A program made the position numbers and the translations under genes. Below, piece after piece: positions 1-9,642 of a DNA stretch of 64,000 bases (its first letter is position 1; each line of letters starts with the position of its first letter). Origin of the DNA: Streptococcus oralis (lineage in GTDB: Bacteria; Bacillota; Bacilli; Lactobacillales; Streptococcaceae); NCBI RefSeq assembly GCF_023611505.1, contig NZ_CP097843.1:1674001-1738000 (forward strand). Direction: 5' to 3'. The notes under the pieces were generated by a model. It was not told the origin of the DNA. It did no database searches and worked only from the letters and a program-made list of their open reading frames with translations.

Positions 1-353
1 TGGGAGAACGTTACTGGCAAGCCAAGCCGAAGCAACTTTCAGGTGGACAAAAGCAACGTGTAGCTATCGCCCGTGCACTCTCCATGAATCCTGACGCCAT
101 TCTCTTCGACGAACCAACATCTGCCCTTGACCCCGAAATGGTCGGAGAAGTCCTCAAAATTATGCAGGACCTAGCTCAAGAAGGCTTGACCATGATTGTT
201 GTAACCCACGAAATGGAATTTGCTCGCGACGTCTCCCATCGTGTCATCTTCATGGACAAGGGAATCATTGCAGAAGAAGGTAAACCTGAAGAACTCTTCA
301 CGAACCCTAAAGAAGAACGGACAAAAGAATTCCTTCAGCGTTATCTCAATTAA
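1..353 (+). CDS. Polar amino-acid ABC transporter ATP-binding protein (C-terminal part)
   Basis: The reading frame is open from base 3 and enters from outside the window, so only about the last 116 residues are present. Visible are the ABC signature LSGGQKQR, the Walker B region [13 protein letters not shown] with D-loop, and the H-loop in VVTHEMEFA. The wording [12 protein letters not shown] and [10 protein letters not shown] is typical of the polar amino-acid (GlnQ/ArtP-like) family, which energises uptake of glutamine, arginine or similar amino acids at the cytoplasmic face. The Walker A part and the permease lie upstream of the window. A strong terminator follows at once, so this is the last gene of its operon. 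The substrate cannot be told. Confidence 0.93.
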   Translation, partial: GERYWQAKPKQLSGGQKQRVAIARALSMNPDAILFDEPTSALDPEMVGEVLKIMQDLAQEGLTMIVVTHEMEFARDVSHRVIFMDKGIIAEEGKPEELFTNPKEERTKEFLQRYLN

Positions 354-360
354 TAAATAA

Positions 361-388
361 AGACTGCATACAGAATGCAGTCTTTTTA
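361..388 (+). terminator. Rho-independent terminator after the ABC ATPase gene
   Basis: Perfect 9-bp stem AGACTGCAT/ATGCAGTCT with a 5-nt loop, followed by a run of T. It starts a few bases after the stop codon at 353. Confidence 0.9.
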
Positions 389-445
389 GTTTGTAATTGT
401 AAAGGAAAGGCAGACTCGATTCAGAAATCTGCCTGTAACCACAGT

Positions 446-661
446 TCAATCTTCAAATTTTTCATGATTTTTTTCATAGAAATCGATTAAACTAAGAGCT
501 GTTTCAAATGAAATATTTTTAACTTTTGCGCGTCCTTGCGCTAGGGCAATGATAGACATTTCACGCGCATTCGTTTCTTTAGAGATACGGTAACCTGTGA
601 TCTTCTTATCACGAACCCAGCCAACAACTGCTTCTACCTTTTCAAAGTTTGACTTAACCAT
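446..661 (-). CDS. Small HTH-like protein, 71 aa
   Basis: A 71-residue protein with an AGGAGA ribosome site 6 nt before its ATG and a good promoter upstream. Residues from about 22 onward (GYRISKETNAREMSIIALAQG, then ISFETALSLIDFYEKN) look like a compact helix-turn-helix fold of the small XRE-like sort, in which a recognition helix is followed by 'N-LS-ETA-L-FYE'. The family is not one I can name. It stands alone between the convergent ABC ATPase gene and the SPFH gene upstream of it on the same strand. A role in DNA binding is inference from the HTH pattern only. Confidence 0.75.
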   Translation of the reverse strand: MVKSNFEKVEAVVGWVRDKKITGYRISKETNAREMSIIALAQGRAKVKNISFETALSLIDFYEKNHEKFED

Positions 662-694
662 GTTCTTCTCCTGAATTATTCTTTACAATTCCTA

Positions 695-723
695 ATTGTA
701 TACGTTTTTATTTTATCTGTCAA
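695..723 (-). promoter_or_regulatory. Promoter for the 71-aa HTH-like gene
   Basis: On the minus strand TTGACA (718-723) and TACAAT (695-700) are separated by 17 nt, a near-consensus vegetative promoter ending 34 nt before the start codon. Confidence 0.7.
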
Positions 724-767
724 TAAAAAAACATATATTCGTCACAACTATATTATTCTGCATATTT

Positions 768-1664
768 TTATTTGGCTTTTAAAGCCGATAATATATGAGT
801 TCTTATATCTTCAACTCCATTAGGATTTGCTGGTAGGAAGATTGTATTATTTCCTTCTTTTTCTGCAAAATTATTCAATGTGTCTAAATACTGGTTCGTT
901 AATAGGATAGACATGATTTGTTCTTCAGTCAGCTCAACATTAGCTCCCTTTAACTCTTTGATAGAATCAGCCAGTCCGTCAACAATCGCTTTACGCTGTT
1001 CTGCAATCCCTACACCATGTAGGCGATCTTTTTCTGCTTCTGCTTCTGCTGCGGTCACGATCTTAATCTTATCTGCTTCAGCAAGTTCTTGCGCTGCAAC
1101 TCTCTTACGTTGAGCTGCATTGATTTCATTCATTGATTGTTTTACTTCAGCATCAGGTTCAACCTTAGTAATCAGAGTTTTGACAATGATATACCCATAC
1201 GTAGACATTTCTTCTGCCACTTGTTTTTGAACTTCTAAGGCGATTTCATCCTTCTTCTCAAACAACTCATCTAGGGTTAACTTTGGTACAGATGAACGCA
1301 AAGCATCTTCAATATAGGATTTGATTTGGGCTTCTGGACGCATCAATTTATAATAGGCATCTGTGACATTGTTTTCATTCACTCGATACTGAGTTGCCAC
1401 ATTCATCGTTACAAATACATTATCTTGCGTCTTTGTCTCTACAACGATTTCACTCTGCAACAAGCGTAGTTGTACTCTTGCTGCAATTCTATCAATCCCA
1501 AAGGGAGCCCGCAAATGAATACCACTATTGCTCAACTTTTGGTATTTACCAAAGCGTTCTATAATAGCGACAGATTGTTGTCGTACCACATATACAGAAC
1601 TAATCGTAATCACTGATGCAATCACCACTAAAATCAATACAACAAGTAAAATTTGTAAAACCAT
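768..1664 (-). CDS. SPFH/Band 7 membrane protein (stomatin/prohibitin-like), 298 aa
   Basis: One N-terminal membrane helix (about residues 3-27) is followed by a Band 7 domain starting at VVRQQSVAIIERFGKYQ and containing the GIHLRAPFGID and VQLRLLQSEI segments typical of stomatin/HflC relatives. A long Ala/Glu-rich coiled-coil region follows (about 180-225, AQELAEADKIKIVTAAEAEAE). Such proteins oligomerise on the inner face of the membrane and organise microdomains or modulate proteases. It is preceded by a clear promoter and appears to be a single-gene unit. No NfeD-type partner gene is next to it. The exact role in streptococci is unknown to me. Confidence 0.9.
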   Translation of the reverse strand: MVLQILLVVLILVVIASVITISSVYVVRQQSVAIIERFGKYQKLSNSGIHLRAPFGIDRIAARVQLRLLQSEIVVETKTQDNVFVTMNVATQYRVNENNVTDAYYKLMRPEAQIKSYIEDALRSSVPKLTLDELFEKKDEIALEVQKQVAEEMSTYGYIIVKTLITKVEPDAEVKQSMNEINAAQRKRVAAQELAEADKIKIVTAAEAEAEKDRLHGVGIAEQRKAIVDGLADSIKELKGANVELTEEQIMSILLTNQYLDTLNNFAEKEGNNTIFLPANPNGVEDIRTHILSALKAK

Positions 1665-1690
1665 GGGAATCTCCCCCTTTCATCACCCTC

Positions 1691-1719
1691 ATTATAACAC
1701 CATCGTTATCATTACGCAA
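1691..1719 (-). promoter_or_regulatory. Promoter of the SPFH gene
   Basis: Minus-strand TTGCGT (1714-1719) and TATAAT (1691-1696) with 17-nt spacing. A GGGGGAGA ribosome site lies before the ATG at 1664. Confidence 0.75.
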
Positions 1720-1746
1720 ATAATATGATAATAATTTTATTTTAGT

Positions 1747-2997
1747 TTAAACTAACATATTATACAATGTTTCATTTCCATTCAAATTAATATAAGACGG
1801 GTCAAACTTTTCCATTCGATGAATCAATCCAGCATAATCATGCTTATTGGCAAGAGCAATCCCAATCAATACAGGACCCGTCCCCTTGCTTGCTCGTTTG
1901 ATATATTCAAAACGAGTGATGTCATCATTTGGCCCCAAAATGTCATTTACAAACTCTCGTAGAGCTCCAGGACGCTGTGGGAAATTCACTACAAAGTAAT
2001 GCTTGATTCCATCGTAAATCAAGGCACGTTCTTCCATCTCTGGCATACGGTTGATATCGTTATTTCCCCCAGAAATGATACAACAAATCGTCTTGCCTTT
2101 GATATAGTCTGATAAAACTTCCAAGGCTGCAACACTAGCAGCCCCTGCTGGTTCCGCTACAATTCCTTGTTTGGAATAAAGATCAATCAAGGTTTCAGAA
2201 ATCAATCCCTCATCTACCCCAATCAGCGTTTCAACATTCTGACGGGTCGCTTCATAGGTCAACTGTCCAACCTTCTGTACAGCTATCCCATCAGCAAACT
2301 TATCAATTTCTTTGAGTTTAACTGGACCTCCCGCCTCAAAGGCAGCCTTCATCGAACGGGCACCATTGGCTTCTACCCCAATCACTTCGATAGTCGGGTT
2401 GGTTTCCTTAATATATGTAGAAACACCGGCAATCAATCCACCACCGCCTACTGGCACGAGTACTGTATCAAAATCAATAGACTCTTTACGGGCTTCTTCA
2501 AGAATTTCATAAGCGACAGTCCCTTGACCTGCTTGGACATGAGTATCATCAAAAGGATCAATGAAGGTACGGTTTTCCGACAGTGTAAATTCTTGAGCTG
2601 CTTTAGCTGAGGCATCAAAGGTATCTCCAACTAACTTGATTGTCACAAAATCACCACCAAAAAAGCGAACCTGTCCAATCTTTTGTTGCGGTGTTGTGAT
2701 GGGCATAAAGATGGTTGCAGGAATCTTCATCTCATTACAAGTATAGGCGACACCTTGGGCGTGATTTCCTGCAGAGGCACAGACTACACCACGCTCACGT
2801 TCTTCTTTTGATAGTTGAGAAATGGCATAATAGGCTCCGCGAATCTTAAAGGAACGAACACGCTGGGCATTCTCCTTCTTCAAATAAATCTTAGCACCAT
2901 ACTTCTCCGATAAATAATGATCATAATCAAGCGGAGTATTGACTACTACACCACTCAATACTTTGTGGGCTTTCACCACGTCTTTTGCACTTAGCAT
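1747..2997 (-). CDS. ilvA: Threonine dehydratase (threonine ammonia-lyase), 416 aa
   Basis: Pyridoxal-phosphate enzyme that deaminates threonine to 2-oxobutanoate, the first step committed to isoleucine. The PLP lysine lies in SFKIRGAYYA (K51), and the phosphate-binding glycine loop is PVGGGGLIAGV. The C-terminal part from about residue 325 (HYFVVNFPQRPGALREFV) is the ACT-like regulatory domain, so this is the biosynthetic form of the short (about 415 aa) Gram-positive type. It is the last ilv gene and lies behind a terminator hairpin, so it is probably expressed partly by read-through from ilvC. An AGGAGG-like site precedes the ATG. Confidence 0.96.
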   Translation of the reverse strand: MLSAKDVVKAHKVLSGVVVNTPLDYDHYLSEKYGAKIYLKKENAQRVRSFKIRGAYYAISQLSKEERERGVVCASAGNHAQGVAYTCNEMKIPATIFMPITTPQQKIGQVRFFGGDFVTIKLVGDTFDASAKAAQEFTLSENRTFIDPFDDTHVQAGQGTVAYEILEEARKESIDFDTVLVPVGGGGLIAGVSTYIKETNPTIEVIGVEANGARSMKAAFEAGGPVKLKEIDKFADGIAVQKVGQLTYEATRQNVETLIGVDEGLISETLIDLYSKQGIVAEPAGAASVAALEVLSDYIKGKTICCIISGGNNDINRMPEMEERALIYDGIKHYFVVNFPQRPGALREFVNDILGPNDDITRFEYIKRASKGTGPVLIGIALANKHDYAGLIHRMEKFDPSYINLNGNETLYNMLV

Positions 2998-3023
2998 TGT
3001 CTCCTCCTCAAATACTGTTTAAG

Positions 3024-3056
3024 ATAAAAAGCGAGTTAGGTACCCCCAACTCGCCT
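3024..3056 (-). terminator. Terminator hairpin between ilvC and ilvA
   Basis: On the minus strand GCGAGTT, a 10-nt loop and AACTCGC are followed by TTTTT. It sits after the ilvC stop and before the ilvA start, so it should reduce ilvA transcription relative to ilvBHC. Confidence 0.8.
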
Positions 3057-3076
3057 TCTGTTTTTCTTCACAAGAA

Positions 3077-4132
<1,056 letters not shown>

Positions 4133-4166
4133 TTAGGCCGGTTTAACAAATTTATGCTGGATTTTA

Positions 4167-4189
4167 TACTCAATGAAAATCAAAGAGTA
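4167..4189. repeat. Minimal BOX-end remnant (23 bp) in the ilvH-ilvC gap
   Basis: TACTCAATGAAAATC followed by AAAGAGTA. These are the outer ends of the two BOX elements of this window (16326 and 43856), with everything between them missing. It abuts the ilvH stop codon. TACTC and GAGTA form its terminal inverted repeat. Confidence 0.65.
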
Positions 4190-4666
4190 TTAGTCGCGGG
4201 TAAATCCAGTTGCACCCGTACGAGCGATATTTTTGATACCATATGGTCGAATCACTCGCAATAAAGCTTCACTCTTTTCAGCATTTCCAGTCATCTGAAT
4301 AGTGATGGAGCTTGGAGCCACATCTACTACCGTTGCACGGAAAGGTTGGATAATGGCCAAGATTTCTGCACGCTTTTCAGCAGGAGCAGATACTTTTACC
4401 AAGATAACTTCTCTTTCCAAGTGTGGTTTATCTGTGATATCTCGAATGCGAATCACATCAATCTGACGATTGAGCTGTTTAATGATTTGCTCTACTTCAT
4501 CGTGTGAAGCTACATCGATAATGATGGTAATCCGTGATACATCAGGATTCTCTGTCGCACCAACTGAGATACTCTCAATATTGACTTGGCGGCGTGAAAG
4601 GACACCTGTAAAACGATTGAGGACTCCTGAACGATTTTGTAGTTTTGCTGTTAACATTCTACGCAT
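4190..4666 (-). CDS. ilvH: Acetolactate synthase small (regulatory) subunit, 158 aa
   Basis: Regulatory subunit of acetohydroxyacid synthase; it binds valine and stimulates the catalytic subunit. The N-terminal ACT domain starts LTAKLQNRSGVLNRFTGVLSRR (about 5-26) and is followed by the second alpha/beta domain of the IlvH/IlvN family. Length is normal. It overlaps the end of ilvB by 8 nt, which indicates translational coupling within the operon. The ATG at 4666 lies behind GGGGGTGAAG. Also called ilvN in many annotations. Confidence 0.96.
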   Translation of the reverse strand: MRRMLTAKLQNRSGVLNRFTGVLSRRQVNIESISVGATENPDVSRITIIIDVASHDEVEQIIKQLNRQIDVIRIRDITDKPHLEREVILVKVSAPAEKRAEILAIIQPFRATVVDVAPSSITIQMTGNAEKSEALLRVIRPYGIKNIARTGATGFTRD

Positions 4667-6359
4667 GGAACTTCACCCCCAACATCTCATGATTGCTCTT
4701 ACCAGCTGGTACCATCGGTAAAACCTGTTCCTTACGAGAAATATCCACCTCGATAAACATGGGCACATCCTCCAGAATGACTTCTAGATCCTTCTCTAGC
4801 GTCTCTGGATTATCAAATTTATAATTTTTGATGCCGTAAGCCTGTGCCATCAGCTGGAAATCAGGAAGTGTATCAAAGACTGATTCGGAAGTTCTACCCT
4901 CATAGAAGGATTCCTGCCACTGACGAACCATTCCTAGGGAGTGGTTATTCAACATGACAACCTTAATCGGTACCTTGTATATGTTTAGGATTGCTAGTTC
5001 CTGATTGGTCATCTGGAAGCCACCATCACCGACAAAAAGGATAACTTCTTTTTCCGGATTGGCAATCTTAGCTCCGATAGCTGCGGGAACTCCGAATCCC
5101 ATGGTACCCAAACCACCTGAAGTGACTAACTGACGCTCATTTTGGTAAGGATAATACTGAGCCGTCCACATTTGGTGTTGACCAACGTCAGTTACAACAA
5201 TGGCATCCCCATTCGTCAACTCACCAATGCGTTCAATAACGGCTTGAGGTTGAACCACACGTTCTTTCTTATCATAAGAACGAACTCGATTCTTGTCCTT
5301 GGTGACTTTTTCAATCCACTTTTCAGTATTGTTATGAACAGTTGGTTCTGCTAGTAGCATCTGCAAGGCTTTCTTAGCATCCCCCACCACAGGAATATCT
5401 GCTCTGATAATCTTGCCAATCTCAGCTGGGTCAATATCAATGTGGGCAACCTTAGCATTCTTCGCAAAGGTCTTAGGATTTCCCGTCAAGCGGTCATCGA
5501 AACGGCAACCAATACTAATCATAAAGTCGGCTTCCGTCATGGCAATATTAGCTGCGAAAGACCCATGCATGCCTCCCATTCCGAGGAAGAGTGGATGGCT
5601 AGTTGCAATCGTACCTTGTCCTAAAAGACTGGTCACGACTGGAATTTGGTAGCGTTCTGCAAACTCATTGAGTTCTGTAGCTGCTTCTGCATAACTAACT
5701 CCACCACCTGCTAATAAAACAGGTTTCTTGGCTTTTGACAATTGCTTCAAGATCTTCTTGATTTGCATGTCATTTGGCTCCAGAGTCGGCTGATAGCTTG
5801 GCAAATTCACTTCGGGTGAATAGATGAAATCTGTCTCTAAGGCAGATACGTCTTTTGGTAGGTCAATCACGACAGGCCCTGGACGACCTGTCGTTGCGAT
5901 ATGAACAGCTTCCGTAATGATGCGAGGAATATCTGCCGTCTCACGAACTTGGTAATTGTACTTAGTGATTGGCATGGTAATTCCCACGATATCCGCCTCC
6001 TGAAAGGCATCCTTCCCAATCCCTGCTCGCGCCACCTGGCCCGTAAAGACCAAAAGGGGAACGCTATCGCTCATGGCATCTGCAATCCCTGTAATGGCAT
6101 TTGTAGCTCCCGGTCCACTCGTGACGACAGCAACACCCAACTTTCCAGTTGATTTGGCATATCCTTCAGCTTCGTGCAAACAACCTTGCTCATGGCGTCC
6201 TAAAATGTGGCGAATGCCTTTAAAATTATATATCGCATCATACAAAGGCAAGACTGCACCACCAGGATAGCCAAATATGGTATCAATTCCTAAATCACGA
6301 AGTGTTTCCAAAACTAGGTCTGACCCCGTCTTAGGAGATTCTAAACTGATTTTCTCCAT
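4659..6359 (-). CDS. ilvB: Acetolactate synthase large (catalytic) subunit, 566 aa
   Basis: Thiamine-diphosphate enzyme that condenses two pyruvates, or pyruvate with 2-oxobutanoate, opening the valine/leucine and isoleucine pathways. The catalytic Glu is in GRHEQGC (E57). The FAD/central domain follows, and the TPP-Mg site GDGGF...NN lies at about 441-470. The length and the sequence SGPGATNAITGIADA fit the biosynthetic AHAS type, not the catabolic AlsS. It is the first gene of ilvB-ilvH-ilvC(-ilvA). A promoter and a CodY-like box lie directly upstream, with no room for a leader peptide. Confidence 0.97.
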   Translation of the reverse strand: MEKISLESPKTGSDLVLETLRDLGIDTIFGYPGGAVLPLYDAIYNFKGIRHILGRHEQGCLHEAEGYAKSTGKLGVAVVTSGPGATNAITGIADAMSDSVPLLVFTGQVARAGIGKDAFQEADIVGITMPITKYNYQVRETADIPRIITEAVHIATTGRPGPVVIDLPKDVSALETDFIYSPEVNLPSYQPTLEPNDMQIKKILKQLSKAKKPVLLAGGGVSYAEAATELNEFAERYQIPVVTSLLGQGTIATSHPLFLGMGGMHGSFAANIAMTEADFMISIGCRFDDRLTGNPKTFAKNAKVAHIDIDPAEIGKIIRADIPVVGDAKKALQMLLAEPTVHNNTEKWIEKVTKDKNRVRSYDKKERVVQPQAVIERIGELTNGDAIVVTDVGQHQMWTAQYYPYQNERQLVTSGGLGTMGFGVPAAIGAKIANPEKEVILFVGDGGFQMTNQELAILNIYKVPIKVVMLNNHSLGMVRQWQESFYEGRTSESVFDTLPDFQLMAQAYGIKNYKFDNPETLEKDLEVILEDVPMFIEVDISRKEQVLPMVPAGKSNHEMLGVKFHA

Positions 6360-6397
6360 TGTTCCCCTTTCTCTTCTCTTAAAAATAGCTTGTTACT

Positions 6398-6425
6398 ATC
6401 ATACCATTTTTTCAAAAATTTTCAA
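6398..6425 (-). promoter_or_regulatory. ilvB promoter with extended -10
   Basis: Minus-strand TTGAAA (6420-6425), 16-nt spacer and TATGAT (6398-6403), with TG one base upstream of the -10. The start codon is about 38 nt downstream. Confidence 0.6.
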
Positions 6426-6437
6426 GATAAAAGAAGC

Positions 6438-6452
6438 AATTTTCTGAATTTT
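6438..6452. promoter_or_regulatory. CodY-box-like site upstream of ilvB
   Basis: AATTTTCTGAATTTT matches the CodY consensus AATTTTCWGAAAATT at 13 of 15 positions. It sits 12 nt upstream of the ilvB -35 element. CodY repression of ilv genes by branched-chain amino acids is established in low-GC Gram-positives; its use here is inferred. The remaining spacer (6453-6634) is very AT-rich and shows no gene. Confidence 0.55.
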
Positions 6453-6634
6453 CTATCTAAAAGTGTATTTATGAATCTTTTTCTCATTTTTATTAACTTT
6501 TCTACGGAATTAGGAACCTTTATTTACTTTAATTTATCAAATTAGAATATTTTCTTTCTGGATAAAATTAATAACTCTCTCACTTAGCGACCAAATTTGT
6601 ATACTATATTCAGCAAAAATGAATAGTTAAAGAC

Positions 6635-6662
6635 AAAAAAAGGAAGCCACCAAGTGACTTCC
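6635..6662 (-). terminator. Rho-independent terminator after fusA
   Basis: Stem GGAAGTCAC/GTGGCTTCC (one G-T pair) with a 3-nt loop, followed by seven T on the minus strand. It begins 18 nt after the fusA stop. Confidence 0.88.
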
Positions 6663-6680
6663 TTCTATTGCGAAGACAGA

Positions 6681-8762
6681 TTATTCTTCACCTTTGTTTT
6701 TCTTAATGATTTCTTCTTGTACTGACTTAGGTACATCTTCGTAGTGATCAAATACCATCATGAATGTACCACGTCCTTGAGATGCAGAACGAAGAACTGT
6801 TGCGTAACCGAACATTTCAGCAAGTGGAACGTAAGCACGAACGATTTGGCTGTTACCGTGTGCTTCCATACCATCTACACGTCCACGACGAGCAGTTACG
6901 TGACCCATAACATCACCAAGATTTTCTTCTGGAACAGTGATGGTTACAAGCATCATTGGTTCAAGGATAGCTGGTTGTGCAGTCTTAGCAGCTTCTTTAA
7001 GTGCAAGAGATGCAGCAATCTTGAAGGCAGTTTCAGATGAGTCGACATCGTGGTATGAACCATCGTAAAGTTTAGCTTTAACGTCAACAATTGGATAACC
7101 TGCAAGGACACCGTTAGCCATTGCTTCTACAAGTCCTTTTTCAACCGCTGGGATAAATTCACGAGGAACCACACCACCGACGATTGCGTTTTCGAATTCG
7201 AATCCTTTACCTTCTTCGTTTGGAGTAAATTCAATCCATACATCACCAAATTGACCTTTACCACCAGACTGACGTTTGAAGAATCCACGTGCTTGAGTAG
7301 AAGCGCGGAATGTTTCACGGTAAGATACTTGAGGAGCACCTACGTTCGCTTCAACTTTGAACTCACGACGCATACGGTCAACAAGGACATCAAGGTGAAG
7401 CTCACCCATACCAGAGATAACTGTTTCACCAGTTTCAACGTTTGTTTCAACACGGAATGTTGGATCTTCTTCAGCCAATTTTTGAAGGGCAATACCCATC
7501 TTGTCTTGGTCTGCTTTAGATTTTGGCTCAACCATCAATTGGATAACTGGTTCTGGAACGTTGATTGACTCAAGGATGATTTTAGCTTTTTCATCTGTCA
7601 ATGAGTCACCAGTTGTAGTATCTTTCAAACCAACGGCAGCAGCGATATCACCTGAGTAAACAGTGTCAATTTCTTGACGGCTGTTAGCGTGCATTTGAAG
7701 GATACGTCCGATACGTTCACGTTTACCTTTAGAAGTATTCAATACGTATGAACCTGATTGAAGAACACCTGAGTAAACACGGAAGAATGTCAAACGACCT
7801 ACGAATGGGTCAGTCATGATCTTGAAGGCAAGAGCTGCGAATGGCTCTTCGTCAGATGCTGGACGAGTTTCTTCTTCATCTGTATCTGGGTTGATACCTT
7901 TAATCGCTGGGATATCAAGTGGGCTTGGAAGGTAGTCGATAACTGCATCAAGCATCAATTGAACACCCTTGTTCTTAAAGGCAGAACCACACAATACTGG
8001 GAAGAATTCAACATTGATAGTAGCTTTACGGATACCCGCTTTCAATTCTTCGTTAGTGATTTCTTCACCTTCGAGGTATTTCATCATCAAATCTTCATCA
8101 GTTTCAGCAACTGCTTCGATCAATTTTTCACGGTATTCTTGTGCTTGTTCAAGATATTCAGCTGGAATATCCTCTTCAAGGATATCTGTACCAAGGTCGT
8201 TTGTATAGATCTCAGCTTTCATCTTGATCAAGTCGATGATACCACGGAAATCATCTTCAGCACCGATTGGCAATTGGATTGGGTGTGCGTTTGCTTGAAG
8301 ACGGTCGTGAAGTGTGCTTACTGAGTAAAGGAAGTCAGCACCGATTTTGTCCATTTTGTTGGCAAATACGATACGTGGAACTCCGTACTCAGTTGCTTGA
8401 CGCCAAACTGTTTCAGTTTGAGGCTCAACACCTGATTGTGAGTCAAGAACGGTAACCGCACCGTCCAATACACGAAGAGAACGTTGTACTTCAATTGTGA
8501 AGTCCACGTGCCCTGGTGTGTCGATGATGTTTACGCGGTGGTTGTTCCATTGAGCTGTTGTCGCAGCAGATGTGATAGTGATACCACGTTCTTGCTCTTG
8601 CTCCATCCAGTCCATTTGTGACGCACCTTCGTGAGTTTCACCGATTTTGTGGATTTTACCAGTGTAGTAAAGAATACGCTCAGTAGTTGTTGTTTTACCG
8701 GCATCGACGTGAGCCATGATACCGATATTACGAGTTTTTTCAAGTGAAAATTCGCGTGCCAT
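6681..8762 (-). CDS. fusA: Translation elongation factor G, 693 aa
   Basis: Ribosomal translocase GTPase. The G1 motif AHVDAGKTT (17-25), G3 DTPGHVDF and G4 NKMDK are intact, followed by the EF-G domains II-V (for example [19 protein letters not shown] and the C-terminal [14 protein letters not shown]). The length is that of standard bacterial EF-G. It is the third gene of the str cluster (rpsL-rpsG-fusA), but it is separated from rpsG by 391 nt holding a terminator and its own extended -10 element. No tuf follows. Confidence 0.99.
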   Translation of the reverse strand: MAREFSLEKTRNIGIMAHVDAGKTTTTERILYYTGKIHKIGETHEGASQMDWMEQEQERGITITSAATTAQWNNHRVNIIDTPGHVDFTIEVQRSLRVLDGAVTVLDSQSGVEPQTETVWRQATEYGVPRIVFANKMDKIGADFLYSVSTLHDRLQANAHPIQLPIGAEDDFRGIIDLIKMKAEIYTNDLGTDILEEDIPAEYLEQAQEYREKLIEAVAETDEDLMMKYLEGEEITNEELKAGIRKATINVEFFPVLCGSAFKNKGVQLMLDAVIDYLPSPLDIPAIKGINPDTDEEETRPASDEEPFAALAFKIMTDPFVGRLTFFRVYSGVLQSGSYVLNTSKGKRERIGRILQMHANSRQEIDTVYSGDIAAAVGLKDTTTGDSLTDEKAKIILESINVPEPVIQLMVEPKSKADQDKMGIALQKLAEEDPTFRVETNVETGETVISGMGELHLDVLVDRMRREFKVEANVGAPQVSYRETFRASTQARGFFKRQSGGKGQFGDVWIEFTPNEEGKGFEFENAIVGGVVPREFIPAVEKGLVEAMANGVLAGYPIVDVKAKLYDGSYHDVDSSETAFKIAASLALKEAAKTAQPAILEPMMLVTITVPEENLGDVMGHVTARRGRVDGMEAHGNSQIVRAYVPLAEMFGYATVLRSASQGRGTFMMVFDHYEDVPKSVQEEIIKKNKGEE

Positions 8763-8800
8763 GAGGTTTGTTTCTCCTATTTATTTTTGATTTCTATTCT

Positions 8801-8809
8801 ATTATAACA
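8801..8809 (-). promoter_or_regulatory. Extended -10 promoter for fusA
   Basis: Minus-strand TGTTATAAT (TG-N-TATAAT) lies about 38 nt before the fusA ATG and downstream of the terminator at 8812-8847. No good -35 is visible. AGGAGA precedes the start codon. Confidence 0.5.
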
Positions 8810-8811
8810 CG

Positions 8812-8847
8812 ATTTTAATAAAAACGGATAGGCAGGACCTACCCGTT
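8812..8847 (-). terminator. Terminator/attenuator between rpsG and fusA
   Basis: Minus-strand AACGGGTAGG, a short loop and CCTATCCGTT form a 10-bp stem with a G-T pair, followed by TTTTTATT. It would end transcripts coming from rpsL-rpsG. Confidence 0.8.
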
Positions 8848-8930
8848 CTCAATGTTTATCTTGTTTTTGTTGGTTTCAACTTGTAGACAAGTTGAATTGA
8901 ACTCGGGCTAAAGTTAGCTAGCCGATTTGA

Positions 8931-9028
8931 GCCGGAACGGGATGCTGTGTGAAAAAGATAAACTTCCTTGTATTCGTCGAATACTGCGTCAGTTTCCTAT
9001 TTTCACCTTGCATCCTTACCGTTCCTAG
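8931..9028 (-). repeat. Structured element, copy 1 (rpsG-fusA spacer)
   Basis: A nested hairpin. Outer GGAACGG (8934-8940) pairs with CCGTTCC (9019-9025); GTGAAAA..AAACT pairs with AGTTT..TTTTCAC; and an inner stem GTATTCG/CGAATAC has a minimal loop. It shares the unpaired pattern GAAAAAGAT...CCTATTTTC with copy 2, but the paired bases differ in a compensatory way. Possibly a dispersed streptococcal repeat such as SPRITE; I cannot confirm this by search. Confidence 0.65.
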
Positions 9029-9052
9029 CATCATGATCTAGTTGAGCTCAAG

Positions 9053-9147
9053 CTAAAAGTCTGGAGAAAAAGATGAATCTCATTGGTTGCAATCGCAACC
9101 TGCTTCGATTCCCTATTTTCTCTGGGACTTTCTTAACGCTTTCGCAT
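9053..9147 (-). repeat. Structured element, copy 2 (rpsG-fusA spacer)
   Basis: AAAGTC (9056-9061) pairs with GACTTT (9126-9131); AGAAAA..GAATC pairs with GATTC..TTTTCT; inner stem GGTTGC/GCAACC (9085-9100). It has the same architecture as copy 1 with changed but still complementary stem bases. The 3' flank of each copy (minus strand) shares ACTTTWAGC..GAG.TCAA. It begins 6 nt after the rpsG stop. Confidence 0.65.
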
Positions 9148-9153
9148 CCTATA

Positions 9154-9624
9154 TTACCAACGGAAGTGTGCGAAGGCACGGTTAGCTTCAGCCATACGGT
9201 GAGTGTCTTCACGTTTCTTAACTGCTGCACCAGTGTTGTTAGCAGCATCCAAGATTTCTTTTGCAAGACGATCTTGCATTGTGTGTTCACCACGAAGGCG
9301 AGCGATGGTTACCAACCAACGAAGTCCAAGTGTTGTACGACGTTCTGGACGAACTTCAACTGGGACTTGGTAGTTAGATCCACCAACACGACGTGCACGT
9401 ACTTCAAGTACAGGCATGATGTTTTCCATAGCTGTTTCAAATACTTCAAGTGCATCGTTGCCAGTAGCTTCTTTGATTTGCTCAAAAGCACCGTAAACGA
9501 TTGAAGCAGCTGTACCACGTTTACCATCAAGCATAACGCGGTTGATAAGACGAGTAACTAGTTGTGAATTGTAAAGCGGATCTGGCAATACGTCACGTTT
9601 TGGAGCTCTATTTTTACGACTCAT
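9154..9624 (-). CDS. rpsG: 30S ribosomal protein S7, 156 aa
   Basis: Primary 16S rRNA-binding protein that nucleates assembly of the 30S head and contacts tRNA at the exit site. It starts [20 protein letters not shown] and contains [14 protein letters not shown] and the conserved basic segment [18 protein letters not shown], the hallmarks of bacterial S7. Length is normal. It lies 18 nt after rpsL and is co-transcribed with it. Confidence 0.99.
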
Positions 9625-9642
9625 TTCTCTTTTCCCCTTTCC

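Noticed and set aside
6360..6634. Leader-peptide or T-box attenuator for the ilv operon
   Set aside because: The start codon follows the promoter by about 38 nt, with no hairpin, no branched-chain codon run and no T-box sequence.
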